Shown: in pieces, positions 8,362-16,222 of the stretch
How positions within the stretch are numbered: the stretch's first letter is position 1
Layout: each line of letters opens with the position of its first letter
Assembly (NCBI GenBank): GCA_016213825.1
Contig: JACQZP010000028.1
Location: 1 to 33,999 of the forward strand
Length of the DNA stretch: 33,999 bases
Origin: Acetobacterium woodii
GTDB taxonomy: Bacteria > Bacillota > Clostridia > Eubacteriales > Eubacteriaceae
Reading direction: 5' to 3'
Position numbers and translations under genes: made by a program
The notes under the pieces: generated by a model
Databases searched by the model: none
Seen by the model: the letters and a program-made list of their open reading frames with translations, nothing else
Told to the model about the DNA's origin: nothing

Positions 8362-9380
8362 AGGCTACTTCCACCAGCAAGTTCTTGCTGTATATAATCC
8401 AGTTTCAGTAACTTGTCTTTGATTTCCGCAACCCCTAATCTTATTGTGTTATGGGAATTATAATCCTCAATATGAGATATCTGTTCCTCTCCTTCAGTGA
8501 AATACTTGTTATAATTCAAATCTCTGCCGTCAGGTACTATTCTGTAATAATTTCCAAAGTCTTCTGCCTTGGAAAGCTCCTCTCTTGTAAGTAAGGTCTC
8601 ATACAATTTTTCTCCATGCCTTGTCCCGATTATCTTAACTTCATTATCTCTTTGAAACAGCTCTTTTAGTGCTATGGCTAAGTCCCTTATTGTACATGCA
8701 GGCGCTTTCCGTACAAAGATGTCACCCTGCTGCGCATTGTCAAATGCATACAGCACCAAATCAACAGCATCATCTAATGACATCAGGAAGCGGGTCATGT
8801 TCGGATCGGTTACCGTTAAAGACTCCCCTTCTTTTATCTGCCTGACGAACAAGGGAATCACTGAACCACGCGAGGCCATAACATTTCCATAACGAGTTCC
8901 GCAAAGAATGGTTCTATCAGAACTGACAGCACGGGACTTAGCAACCACAAGCTTTTCCATCATCGCCTTCGAAATCCCCATAGCGTTGATCGGATAGACT
9001 GCCTTGTCGCTGCTTAATGCGATAACTCGCCTAACCCCACCGTCAATCGCAGCGTTTAATACATTCTCCGTTCCAAGTATGTTGGTCTTTACCGCTTCCA
9101 TCGGGTAGAACTCGCACGATGGCACCTGCTTAAGAGCCGCAGCATGAAATACATAATCAACGCCCTCTATAGCGAACATGAGGCTGGTATAATCACGCAC
9201 GTCCCCGATATAAAACTTAACCTTGTTATTATTAAGCTCAATCCTCATGTCTTCTTGTTTTTTTTCATCACGGCTGAATATACGGATCTCTTTTATGTCT
9301 GTATTTAAAAACCTCTTTAATACTGCGCTTCCAAAAGACCCCGTTCCACCGGTTATAAGCAGTGTTTTACCAGTGAACAT
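8358..9380 (-). CDS. fnlA: UDP-GlcNAc 4,6-dehydratase/5-epimerase, FnlA/WbjB/CapE-type
   Basis: This is the first committed enzyme of UDP-L-FucNAc synthesis, converting UDP-GlcNAc to the 4-keto-6-deoxy-L-arabino sugar. It has the GGTGSFG nucleotide motif, FSRDEKKQEDMR, HAAALKQVPSCEFYP and SSDKAVYPINAMGISK. Methionine replaces the usual catalytic tyrosine in MGISK, a hallmark of the FlaA1/CapE group. The open frame reaches 9392, but I choose ATG 9380 (MFTGKTLLITGG): the GGAG in the codons before it is a good ribosome site at 7-8 bases, and family members begin this way. It opens the compact block fnlA-fnlB-fnlC-wbuB. The gap upstream to DUF362 is only about 75 bases. Confidence 0.93.
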   Translation of the reverse strand: MFTGKTLLITGGTGSFGSAVLKRFLNTDIKEIRIFSRDEKKQEDMRIELNNNKVKFYIGDVRDYTSLMFAIEGVDYVFHAAALKQVPSCEFYPMEAVKTNILGTENVLNAAIDGGVRRVIALSSDKAVYPINAMGISKAMMEKLVVAKSRAVSSDRTILCGTRYGNVMASRGSVIPLFVRQIKEGESLTVTDPNMTRFLMSLDDAVDLVLYAFDNAQQGDIFVRKAPACTIRDLAIALKELFQRDNEVKIIGTRHGEKLYETLLTREELSKAEDFGNYYRIVPDGRDLNYNKYFTEGEEQISHIEDYNSHNTIRLGVAEIKDKLLKLDYIQQELAGGSSL

Positions 9381-9457
9381 TTTTATCTCCATAGCGAAAC
9401 ATAATTTTAAATGCCCAAACTATATTGACGATCATTCTGTATCCTCAGATGCTTTTC

Positions 9458-10450
9458 TCAACGTTCTATTATTGGCCTCTTCCGGAATGTATACATTACA
9501 TCATGGAGGAGTTTAGCCCATCTTGAAAAATAAAATAGATGTGTTAATTTGGGGGAGTGAAAAGCAGTTAATGCAGGATAATTCCAAAAGTTTCGTTTTA
9601 AAACAAACTTTCTTTTTAATGATTCTATATCTCCAATAACCTGGATGTCTTCTTTACTTGGTATAAACCCATATTTTGCAGCCATCTTTAAATGACCGAT
9701 CTCTTCCCAGTTAAACCCCATCATCTCAGAAACTATCATGTCAAATGCTCCAAGTGAATTAGATGCAACAAACCAGTTAACCTCAATAGGATCGCCAACC
9801 ATCGGACCATTATTTGTTAATCCATATTTACCATCTAAAAAGGCATATCTAAATTTCAAGATGTCCGATACCTTAGAGATGATATAATCAAACATATAAT
9901 GATTTTTTAACCTCATAACATCCGGCAGACATCCCCATTGATTTTTATAGGATAGCGTTATTTTCGTCATACAATGGACCTTGGGCAGGGGACAACTGAT
10001 CGAGAAATCTATCTCGTTAAAAAATATCTCGGGGAGTGCGATGTTATAAGGCCCCTGTGGGGTATCAATCTCAATCTCCTTAGATGGGATCTTTGAAAGG
10101 TTGATAATTTTCACCTGGGGGAACTCCTTCTCTATCTCCAGAAACCCCATATCTCTAAATGCATCAGACATAGAAAAGCTATTATATCCACCTTCTCCTT
10201 CTCCAATAAATATCTTTAAATCAGGATTAATTTTAGTTAAAACACTTACAATGCCTTTAACAAATTCAACCCTCGTAGTCACACCTTTTTTGAAGACAGG
10301 ATAGGTGAGGTTTGGCTTGATAAATAATGCCTTTGCAGTCCTCGCATCTTCTTCAAGCCCTATTTGCTTAGAGGCATCATAAACCTGCGCAAAAAGTCCT
10401 TCAGATGCATCTTTAAGAAGGTCAACGATCACCTTTTTCTTCAAGATCAC
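9458..10450 (-). CDS. DUF362 domain protein
   Basis: The protein has about 330 residues. It carries the DUF362 signature around residues 150-175 (LPKVHCMTKITLSYKNQWG, matching the family pattern PKxH..T...KN..G), the GEGEGGYNSFSM segment, and DPIEVNWFVASNSLGAFD further on. No ferredoxin-type cysteine cluster is present, unlike some DUF362 proteins. The biochemical role of the family is not established, though members recur in surface-polysaccharide clusters. The open frame begins with GTG at 10450, but GAGGGG sits immediately before it. TTG at 10444 (MKKKVIVDLL) is better spaced and is the likelier start. Only 5 bases separate it from the GT4 gene upstream, so the two are co-transcribed. Confidence 0.85.
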   Translation of the reverse strand: MILKKKVIVDLLKDASEGLFAQVYDASKQIGLEEDARTAKALFIKPNLTYPVFKKGVTTRVEFVKGIVSVLTKINPDLKIFIGEGEGGYNSFSMSDAFRDMGFLEIEKEFPQVKIINLSKIPSKEIEIDTPQGPYNIALPEIFFNEIDFSISCPLPKVHCMTKITLSYKNQWGCLPDVMRLKNHYMFDYIISKVSDILKFRYAFLDGKYGLTNNGPMVGDPIEVNWFVASNSLGAFDMIVSEMMGFNWEEIGHLKMAAKYGFIPSKEDIQVIGDIESLKRKFVLKRNFWNYPALTAFHSPKLTHLFYFSRWAKLLHDVMYTFRKRPIIER

Positions 10451-10455
10451 CCCCT

Positions 10456-11607
10456 CTAACCACTCTGTAATCTAAAATCTTGAACAGCCTTCTTCAATTC
10501 AGCCACTGTCTTTTCAACGCATACGTCCCAGGAAAATACAGCAGCACGCTTTTTTGCTCTCTCTGATAATTCACACTTCTTATCACTATCTATTCCAAGT
10601 GCCTGAATAATTACCTGAGACAAAGCCTTACCATCTCCAAGGGCATAATAAAAAGCCAGCTCTTTAAAAAACTCCGGCATAGGAGGAGCGTTTGTCGAGA
10701 CACAGATGCAACCATTGGCCATTGCTTCCAACACGATATTTGGACAGGCCTCTACACGACTGGTCATTATAAAAACTGAGCAGTTCTTATAGCACCAGGA
10801 CATCTCTTTTTCATTTAATCTACCGGCCCAACAGACTTTAGATGAAAGATTATTCTTTTGTATCCAATCCTTTAAATGATTTTGATACTTCATCATATCA
10901 GGAGTTATCTCGCCTGCGATTACAAGCCCTGAGATCAGGGATTTATCTGATAGATGCTCAAGAGCAGAAAGGACATCTTCAAGCCCTCTGGCGGGTCTTA
11001 TGGAACCAGCAGTAAATAAAAACCTCCCATTCCATCCGCCGGGAATAATATCAGGTCTTTCTAAGAGCTTATTCTCTGAAATATCTATCCCGTGATAGAC
11101 TAAACCGATTCTTTCCTGTGGAATTTTCCACTTATTCACCAAGAAATCCTTCACGAATCTTGAAATGGCTATGATGCGATCTGCATTCTTAATAGCCTTT
11201 ATTGCATTTATCGTACGGAATAAATTCTTAAACCTCACACTAACAGGATTTCCCTTAATATGGGATACAAAAGGTTCCATATTTTGAATCATATTAACGA
11301 CAGGATAATTGTTAAACCGGAAATAACGCTCTACTGGTATAAATACAACATCAGGTGAAAATCTACCCAGATGGTTCTTAAACTCAGGATCTATACGATT
11401 TCCCAAAATACTAAAAGGTGGGATATTAATAAATTTAATATTATCATATGGCTCGAACCATTCTTTAACATCTATTGACATAGGCGATGCACATAATAAA
11501 GACTCTACCTTAGGATGAGTAGCCATACGGGGGATAATATTAACCAGATATTTTCTATATCCCCCACTCATCCCACCACCGGTTATGTTAATGATAGCAA
11601 CCTTCAT
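10456..11607 (-). CDS. GT4 family glycosyltransferase
   Basis: This 383-residue GT-B glycosyltransferase opens with a Gly-rich N-terminal loop (NITGGGMSGGYRKYL), as retaining GT4 enzymes do. The linker helix has ADRIIAISRFVKDFL. The donor domain follows with FTAGSIRPARGLEDVLSAL and the E-x7-E motif in SRVEACPNIVLEAMANGC, which binds the nucleotide-sugar. Donor and acceptor cannot be read from the sequence. It starts at ATG 11607, about 34 bases after the YdcF-like gene, and is followed closely by DUF362. Family is clear; linkage is unknown. Confidence 0.9.
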   Translation of the reverse strand: MKVAIINITGGGMSGGYRKYLVNIIPRMATHPKVESLLCASPMSIDVKEWFEPYDNIKFINIPPFSILGNRIDPEFKNHLGRFSPDVVFIPVERYFRFNNYPVVNMIQNMEPFVSHIKGNPVSVRFKNLFRTINAIKAIKNADRIIAISRFVKDFLVNKWKIPQERIGLVYHGIDISENKLLERPDIIPGGWNGRFLFTAGSIRPARGLEDVLSALEHLSDKSLISGLVIAGEITPDMMKYQNHLKDWIQKNNLSSKVCWAGRLNEKEMSWCYKNCSVFIMTSRVEACPNIVLEAMANGCICVSTNAPPMPEFFKELAFYYALGDGKALSQVIIQALGIDSDKKCELSERAKKRAAVFSWDVCVEKTVAELKKAVQDFRLQSG

Positions 11608-11641
11608 CGCAATAAAATAATTTCAATCATCCTTGCCTAAG

Positions 11642-12406
11642 CTAAGCCGCTTGCATACTTTTCATGATCGCTTTATACCAGATCATCCCGATCCATTCAT
11701 GGATTACGTAACTACTTGTTGACAATTCTTCAGCAGAGGGAATAATACTTCTAATGTTATATTCTGGCAATGAATAAGTATACCCAACAGGTATAGGTAA
11801 AATAGTATCTTCCACGAAGATTTTCTTAAAAGACCGTATCGCCCTTGGCATATGTAATGCCGAGGTCACAACGCCTATCCGCATCCTCCTTGCTTGTGGA
11901 AACAATCTTCGGAGTTCGATAGCATGCTCCATTGTATTATTAGATCTTGACTCTATAATAATCCTATCTTCTGGAATCCCTATTTTAAGCGCTAAATCCC
12001 TCATAACTTCACTTTCACTTTTACCGCTGAGGACTAAGAACTTGGCATTGCTCTTTTGAAAGATTTTGACCCCGCTAAACAATCTGGAATAAGTTGTTCC
12101 TGATGCCTCAGGGTCTTTGCGAAGACCTCCAACGTGGTAAATACCGCCACCCAAAACTACTATTATATCTACCATTTCTATCTTTCCCTGGACAGGATAT
12201 GGATATTGATTCTCTAAAGAATAAATAAGGCTATATGATACGGGACTAAGACTTAAGAAATACAGTATACAAGTTCCGGTAATCACCGAATACCGACCAA
12301 TTCTTAAATAAGATTTTTTCCCTGAATCACGGGTCATAAATATGTTTACAACAAAAAGCAACAATATCCAGACAATTGGATTTGAAAAGGCTTTAAGGAC
12401 AGTCAT
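11642..12406 (-). CDS. YdcF/ElyC/SanA family (DUF218) membrane protein
   Basis: The protein has 254 residues. Two hydrophobic segments near the N-terminus (about 8-24 and 40-60) precede a DUF218 domain with VDIIVVLGGGIY, FLVLSGKSESEVMRDLALKIGIP and IESRSNNTMEHAIELRRLF, then VTSALHMPRAIRSFKK. DUF218 proteins such as ElyC and SanA are inner-membrane proteins linked to envelope or peptidoglycan precursor homeostasis, and others occur in polysaccharide loci; the reaction is unknown. Its ATG is in an ATGA overlap with a doubtful short frame upstream. It is followed by the GT4 gene after about 34 bases. Family assignment is confident and specific role is not. Confidence 0.85.
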   Translation of the reverse strand: MTVLKAFSNPIVWILLLFVVNIFMTRDSGKKSYLRIGRYSVITGTCILYFLSLSPVSYSLIYSLENQYPYPVQGKIEMVDIIVVLGGGIYHVGGLRKDPEASGTTYSRLFSGVKIFQKSNAKFLVLSGKSESEVMRDLALKIGIPEDRIIIESRSNNTMEHAIELRRLFPQARRMRIGVVTSALHMPRAIRSFKKIFVEDTILPIPVGYTYSLPEYNIRSIIPSAEELSTSSYVIHEWIGMIWYKAIMKSMQAA

Positions 12407-12586
12407 TTATGGATTGCAAACATTTTTCCCAAAGAAAAAGTATTGAGACAATAGAAGGTCAAGCAGATAGCCCAGAGGATTCGAGAGCATCCGTTTCTTA
12501 TTCCCAGCAGACTGATATTCACTGATGGGAGATGGATTCTAAAGTTTGGCTTGTAATTTGGAAGAGACAACGCCAATAAAATTGCC
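12407..12586. other. 180-base gap between the transaldolase-like and YdcF-like genes
   Basis: A 73-codon minus-strand frame (12624-12403) crosses the gap and ends in an ATGA overlap with the YdcF-like gene. However, it starts inside the transaldolase gene, has no clear ribosome site and resembles nothing I know. I see no convincing terminator or promoter here. Confidence 0.4.
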
Positions 12587-13279
12587 TTAAAGATGAGGTG
12601 GTTCCTCCACTTTCTTTGCATCATTTAAGAACATCTTGACAGTTTCTTTGCTGTAAGGATGCACGAGCATTGCATTCAAGAGATCAGGCATTACAGTAAC
12701 TATGTGTGCACCTGCTTCCAGCCATTCAATAACGTTCAACACTTCACGTGTGGACCCCACAATTATTTGGGATTTTAGATCAAACTGATCAAGTACATTC
12801 CTAAGCTTGGCAATCTCACCACAGGAATTGTATCCCATGTTGTTTACCCGACCACCGAAGATGGAAACATAAGTCGCCCCTGCCATGGCAGCCAAAAAAC
12901 ACTGCTGAGCACTCATCATAGCTGTAGCATTAATTCGAACATCATGCTTTGTTTCAAGTTCATGGATAGCTTCAAGGTTTTCTAATTCGCCTTCGGGTCC
13001 GTGGATGGTAATCTTAATGTTGATATTTTCAGACCATTGGGCAATGTCTTTAGCTTGCGTGATCATAGCAGCTTTATCAGTTTTTGTGACCTCAACTGAT
13101 AATGGATAGGGGGAAATCATTTTCGCTATTTCAATGGACCTGTTTTTAATCCCAGCTATCCCCCCAGTTACACCATCTTTTAACAAGATGGTTGGGTTGG
13201 TTGTTACCCCTCTTATGATTCCCATTTTTAAATACTTTTCTATTTCGTTAAGCTTACCTGAATCTAAGAAAATTGGCAT
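12587..13279 (-). CDS. Transaldolase / fructose-6-phosphate aldolase-like protein
   Basis: This 230-residue class I aldolase of the short transaldolase (FSA/TalC-like) type has MPIFLDSGKLNEIEKYL at the start, GVTTNPTILLK at 24-34, the Schiff-base lysine probably K89 (NINIKIT), and INATAMMSAQQCFLAAMAGATYVSIFGGR. Such enzymes move or add three-carbon dihydroxyacetone units, so it could make sedoheptulose 7-phosphate or another long-chain ketose phosphate. The next gene upstream is a GmhA-like isomerase, the enzyme that would use such a product, so I infer it supplies the heptose branch locally. AAGGAG sits about 7 bases before ATG 13279, a strong ribosome site. The C-terminal tail (EEPPHL) is slightly longer than usual. 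Confidence 0.88.
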   Translation of the reverse strand: MPIFLDSGKLNEIEKYLKMGIIRGVTTNPTILLKDGVTGGIAGIKNRSIEIAKMISPYPLSVEVTKTDKAAMITQAKDIAQWSENINIKITIHGPEGELENLEAIHELETKHDVRINATAMMSAQQCFLAAMAGATYVSIFGGRVNNMGYNSCGEIAKLRNVLDQFDLKSQIIVGSTREVLNVIEWLEAGAHIVTVMPDLLNAMLVHPYSKETVKMFLNDAKKVEEPPHL

Positions 13280-13345
13280 TTATATCTCCTTTCTTTTTTC
13301 TATGGCAGATGTATCTACTTTGCAATGTTCTTGAACAACACCACG

Positions 13346-13942
13346 TTATTTCACATTTTCCCACTTCATCCCGAAAACTTTTATTTTTGGATGAGAAACT
13401 ATGAGATGCCAGATAACAGCCTGAAAGGATTCAGTATGAGGAGTTACTGTTTCAGGATTCACTGTAGGTACTACCACACAGGCATCAGCAATTTGGGCCG
13501 TATAGCCGCCATCTCTACCTACAATCCCAAATATCTTTGCTCCGACTTTTTTAGCATATTTGATGGCCTGAACGATATTAACACTAATATTTTTTTCGTC
13601 ATTTCCTCCGCCCACGGATAATACAAACACACCATCCTTATTTGTAAGTCGGCTTCCCCTCAGCCAACTCACAAAAACTGTTTCCCATCCATCATCATTA
13701 ACTCGTGCACTTAATTCGGAAACATTATCCGTCGGCGTATAGGATTCAATACCTGCTATTTTTCTGAAATCGTTCACTGCATGGGTGGCATTTCCTGCTC
13801 CACCGCCGACTCCAAGAAAAAAAAGACGCCCGCCTAGATGCCTTAATTCTATCAAATGATTAATGATTTCTTCTATAGCATTCTTATCTATGCCATTAAC
13901 CACTTGGTGAACTTCTTCTAAGTAATTGTTTACATAGTGCAC
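13346..13942 (-). CDS. SIS-domain sugar isomerase, divergent GmhA-like (heptose set A)
   Basis: This is a 198-residue SIS-fold protein of phosphoheptose isomerase length. The phosphate-binding regions are RLFFLGVGGGAGNATHAVND (GmhA normally has GNGGSAADAxH) and FVLSVGGGNDEKNISVNI (normally GxSTSGNSxN). It lacks several usual serines but keeps the histidine. The C-terminus carries VVPTVNPETVTPHTESFQAVIWHL, like the GmhA substrate site. GmhA converts sedoheptulose 7-phosphate to D-glycero-D-manno-heptose 7-phosphate. Its neighbours are a transaldolase and GmhB, so a heptose or related ketose phosphate is the likely substrate. The frame begins with GTG 13942; the ribosome site is weak. A different ketose substrate is possible given the altered motifs. 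Confidence 0.78.
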   Translation of the reverse strand: MHYVNNYLEEVHQVVNGIDKNAIEEIINHLIELRHLGGRLFFLGVGGGAGNATHAVNDFRKIAGIESYTPTDNVSELSARVNDDGWETVFVSWLRGSRLTNKDGVFVLSVGGGNDEKNISVNIVQAIKYAKKVGAKIFGIVGRDGGYTAQIADACVVVPTVNPETVTPHTESFQAVIWHLIVSHPKIKVFGMKWENVK

Positions 13943-14013
13943 GATGTAGTCTATCCTTTCTCCTATGAAATATTATAAATCATCAGATAGCATTGTTTAT
14001 TGAAACACCTGTT

Positions 14014-14559
14014 TCACAATTTGTTTTTTATAATCAAATCCACGGCCTCTCCCAGACTCTCCACTTTATGATCACATTCTGCTTCCTGATTATAAAACCG
14101 GTCCAAAAGAATGGTTGTGCAACCTGCAGCTCGACCGGCAACCATATCTTTCCAGCTATCCCCTATTACAAAGGAGCTTTGACAATCAATATCCCACTTT
14201 TTACTAGCCTCTAATATCATCCCTGCCTTGGGTTTACGGCAAGTACACTCATCCCCATCATCATGTGGACAAACCAGGACTGCATCAACCGAAAGGGTAC
14301 TATAGACTTTTTCAGTCATCGCGTCCAGGATATTTTGAGACATCTTTCCTCGGGCAATATCCGGTTGATTAGTAACCACGATCACCATAAATCTCATATC
14401 TTTAAGCCGTCTGATGGCCTCTTGAATCCCAATCTCCCAATTAAACTCCTCTAATGCCCTGGGTGAATAAACCTTCCCGTCCCTTATCAAGACTTTATTA
14501 ACAACCCCATCGCGATCCAAAAAGACGGCACCTTTACCTTTCAATTTATCTTTCATCAC
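14014..14559 (-). CDS. gmhB: HAD-IIIA phosphatase, GmhB-like heptose 1,7-bisphosphate 7-phosphatase (set A)
   Basis: The protein has 181 residues. HAD motif I is FLDRDGVVNK (nucleophile and acid aspartates), motif II is VVTNQPDIARG, the zinc-binding loop is CPHDDGDECTCRKPKAGM, and motif IV is FVIGDSWKDMVAGRAAG. This is the layout of GmhB, which removes the 7-phosphate from heptose 1,7-bisphosphate before nucleotide activation. The start is GTG 14559, overlapping the upstream stop as TAGTG, or the ATG directly after it at 14556. It completes an HddA-GmhB-nucleotidyltransferase route together with genes at 15485 and 19530. Confidence 0.9.
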   Translation of the reverse strand: MMKDKLKGKGAVFLDRDGVVNKVLIRDGKVYSPRALEEFNWEIGIQEAIRRLKDMRFMVIVVTNQPDIARGKMSQNILDAMTEKVYSTLSVDAVLVCPHDDGDECTCRKPKAGMILEASKKWDIDCQSSFVIGDSWKDMVAGRAAGCTTILLDRFYNQEAECDHKVESLGEAVDLIIKNKL

Positions 14560-15488
14560 TAAATATGGCCTTTTGCCATCTCTGACTTAATATAATCTAT
14601 AGATCTCATAATGCCTGTGCGGATAGCAGTTTTAGGTCTCCAGCCAAGACTCTCAGCCTCGTGGATGTCAGCCAACGTCTCCTCAGCTTCACCAGATAGC
14701 TCCGGCTTATAAATAGGCGGGTTATGGATGCCTAATAACTCGCTCACTAATTTATAAATCTCATTTATGGAATAGTTTACACCTGATCCCAAATTAAAAA
14801 CGCGATTATCGGTTCGTTCGTCATTTAAGCATAACAGATGAAAGTCATTAATATCATCCACATAAACAAAATCCCTTCTTTTTTTCCCTGTTCCATAAAT
14901 TATTGCATGTTCGTCCATAAGTAATTTAATAATAAATGCACTCATGACTGGTGGAATGGTTCGCCTGTAATCTTGTACTGGACCATAGACACAAAAATAT
15001 CTCAAGGCAGTGAATTTTAACTTATAAAATTTTCGATAAGCTTCTGCAAAGTACATAGAGCTCAGTTTGCTTGTGGCATAAAAGCTTTCTGGCTTAATTT
15101 CTGATTCTGGGGTCGGGTAAAGCTTGCTCCCTTCATAGATCGCTGATGATTCTGCATAAATTATCTTTTTAACCTTTAACTTTCTGGCTGCCTCAAAAAC
15201 ATTGACAGTTCCATGGACATTAATATCAGCTGTTTCAACAGGATCATCCTGGCAGTCGGCAATGCAGTTTTTGGCAGCCAAATGAAAGACTGCATCAACA
15301 CCTTCAAAGATTGAATAGATTGATCTATCCCTTATATCAATTTGATAAAAGTTTACATCTTCAGGGATGTTTTCCTTTAATCCGTAGGTCAAATTGTCAA
15401 GACCAACAACCTCATGTCCCTCCTGTAAGAGGCGATCGGCTAGGTTGGAACCAATAAAACCAGCCACCCCTGTTATTAAAATTCTCAT
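14559..15488 (-). CDS. NAD-dependent sugar-nucleotide epimerase/dehydratase (heptose set A)
   Basis: This is a 309-residue extended SDR. GVAGFIGSNLADRLL binds NAD, FHLAAKNCIADCQDDPVETADINV follows, the catalytic YxxxK is in FYATSK, and GSGVNYSINEIYKLVSELLG lies in the substrate domain. It belongs to the broad GalE-like group; whether it epimerises C4 or dehydrates cannot be decided. It is coupled at both ends: ATGA overlap with the nucleotidyltransferase (15485-15488) and TAGTG overlap with gmhB (14559). That tight packing argues it acts on the NDP-heptose made by its neighbours. Confidence 0.88.
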   Translation of the reverse strand: MRILITGVAGFIGSNLADRLLQEGHEVVGLDNLTYGLKENIPEDVNFYQIDIRDRSIYSIFEGVDAVFHLAAKNCIADCQDDPVETADINVHGTVNVFEAARKLKVKKIIYAESSAIYEGSKLYPTPESEIKPESFYATSKLSSMYFAEAYRKFYKLKFTALRYFCVYGPVQDYRRTIPPVMSAFIIKLLMDEHAIIYGTGKKRRDFVYVDDINDFHLLCLNDERTDNRVFNLGSGVNYSINEIYKLVSELLGIHNPPIYKPELSGEAEETLADIHEAESLGWRPKTAIRTGIMRSIDYIKSEMAKGHI

Positions 15489-16222
15489 CCTGAAATCTTT
15501 CTTTTTTGATTATTCAGTAATAATTTTAATGCCAACTCATTTGCTTTTTCGTAGGATCCTTTGGTATCAATCCCGATAATAGGATCTTCCATCTTGACTA
15601 CATAGATTTTTTCACCAGCGCTAAGCATTTCAGGAAAGACATGAAATCCAAAATCGTAAAATGTATTATCAGGAATATAAGTTAAGACCTTTGGGTCCAG
15701 ACAGAAAAAACCGGCACTGACATAATTGCTAGTCACCTGTTCAGGTTTGGGCTTTTCGACTAATCCTAACATGATATTATTTCTATCAATTTTAACCATT
15801 CCACTTTTGGTTACATCTTTACGCCAATGGACAGCCATAGTGGCTATTGGATGGTGCTGATTATGAGCATCTTTGAGTTTCCTTATGTCCCACTGACTGA
15901 AGTTGTCAGCATAAATTACATAAAAAGTACTATCGAAAAAATTACCGACTTTTTTTACCGCTCCGGCTGTACCCAACAACTCAGGTTCATAAGAATAATA
16001 TACCTGTAATCCATATAGATCCCCGTTACCCACAAAGTTTCGTACCTTATCAGGTAAATAGTGCAGGTTTATCATGCACTCGGACACTCCAAAGCTATGC
16101 AACCAACGAAGGGTCCAATCAATGAGAGGGCGTCCCCCTAACGGCATAAGGCATTTAGGCATAGCCTCTGTCAAAGGGCGTAATCGTGTCCCCAAACCAG
16201 CAGCCAGTACCATTGCCTTCAC
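15485..16222 (-). CDS. hddC: Sugar-phosphate nucleotidyltransferase, HddC-like (set A)
   Basis: This is a 245-residue single-domain NTP transferase. It has the signature LAAGLGTRLRPLTEAMPKCLMP at the N-terminus, YEPELLGTAGAVKKV and the metal-binding VIYADNFSQWD, then GLVEKPKPEQVTSNYVSAGF. HddC-type enzymes attach GMP to D-glycero-D-manno-heptose 1-phosphate. Base specificity (GDP, ADP or dTDP) is not readable from the sequence. The start is GTG 16222 in a TAGTG overlap with the Gfo/Idh gene. Its stop overlaps the epimerase start, so three genes here are translationally linked. Confidence 0.85.
   Translation of the reverse strand: MKAMVLAAGLGTRLRPLTEAMPKCLMPLGGRPLIDWTLRWLHSFGVSECMINLHYLPDKVRNFVGNGDLYGLQVYYSYEPELLGTAGAVKKVGNFFDSTFYVIYADNFSQWDIRKLKDAHNQHHPIATMAVHWRKDVTKSGMVKIDRNNIMLGLVEKPKPEQVTSNYVSAGFFCLDPKVLTYIPDNTFYDFGFHVFPEMLSAGEKIYVVKMEDPIIGIDTKGSYEKANELALKLLLNNQKRKISG

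Noticed and set aside
12403-12624. 73-codon minus-strand frame ending in an ATGA overlap with the YdcF-like gene
   Set aside because: It starts inside the transaldolase-like gene, lacks a ribosome site and family resemblance, and the overlap alone is not enough to call a gene.
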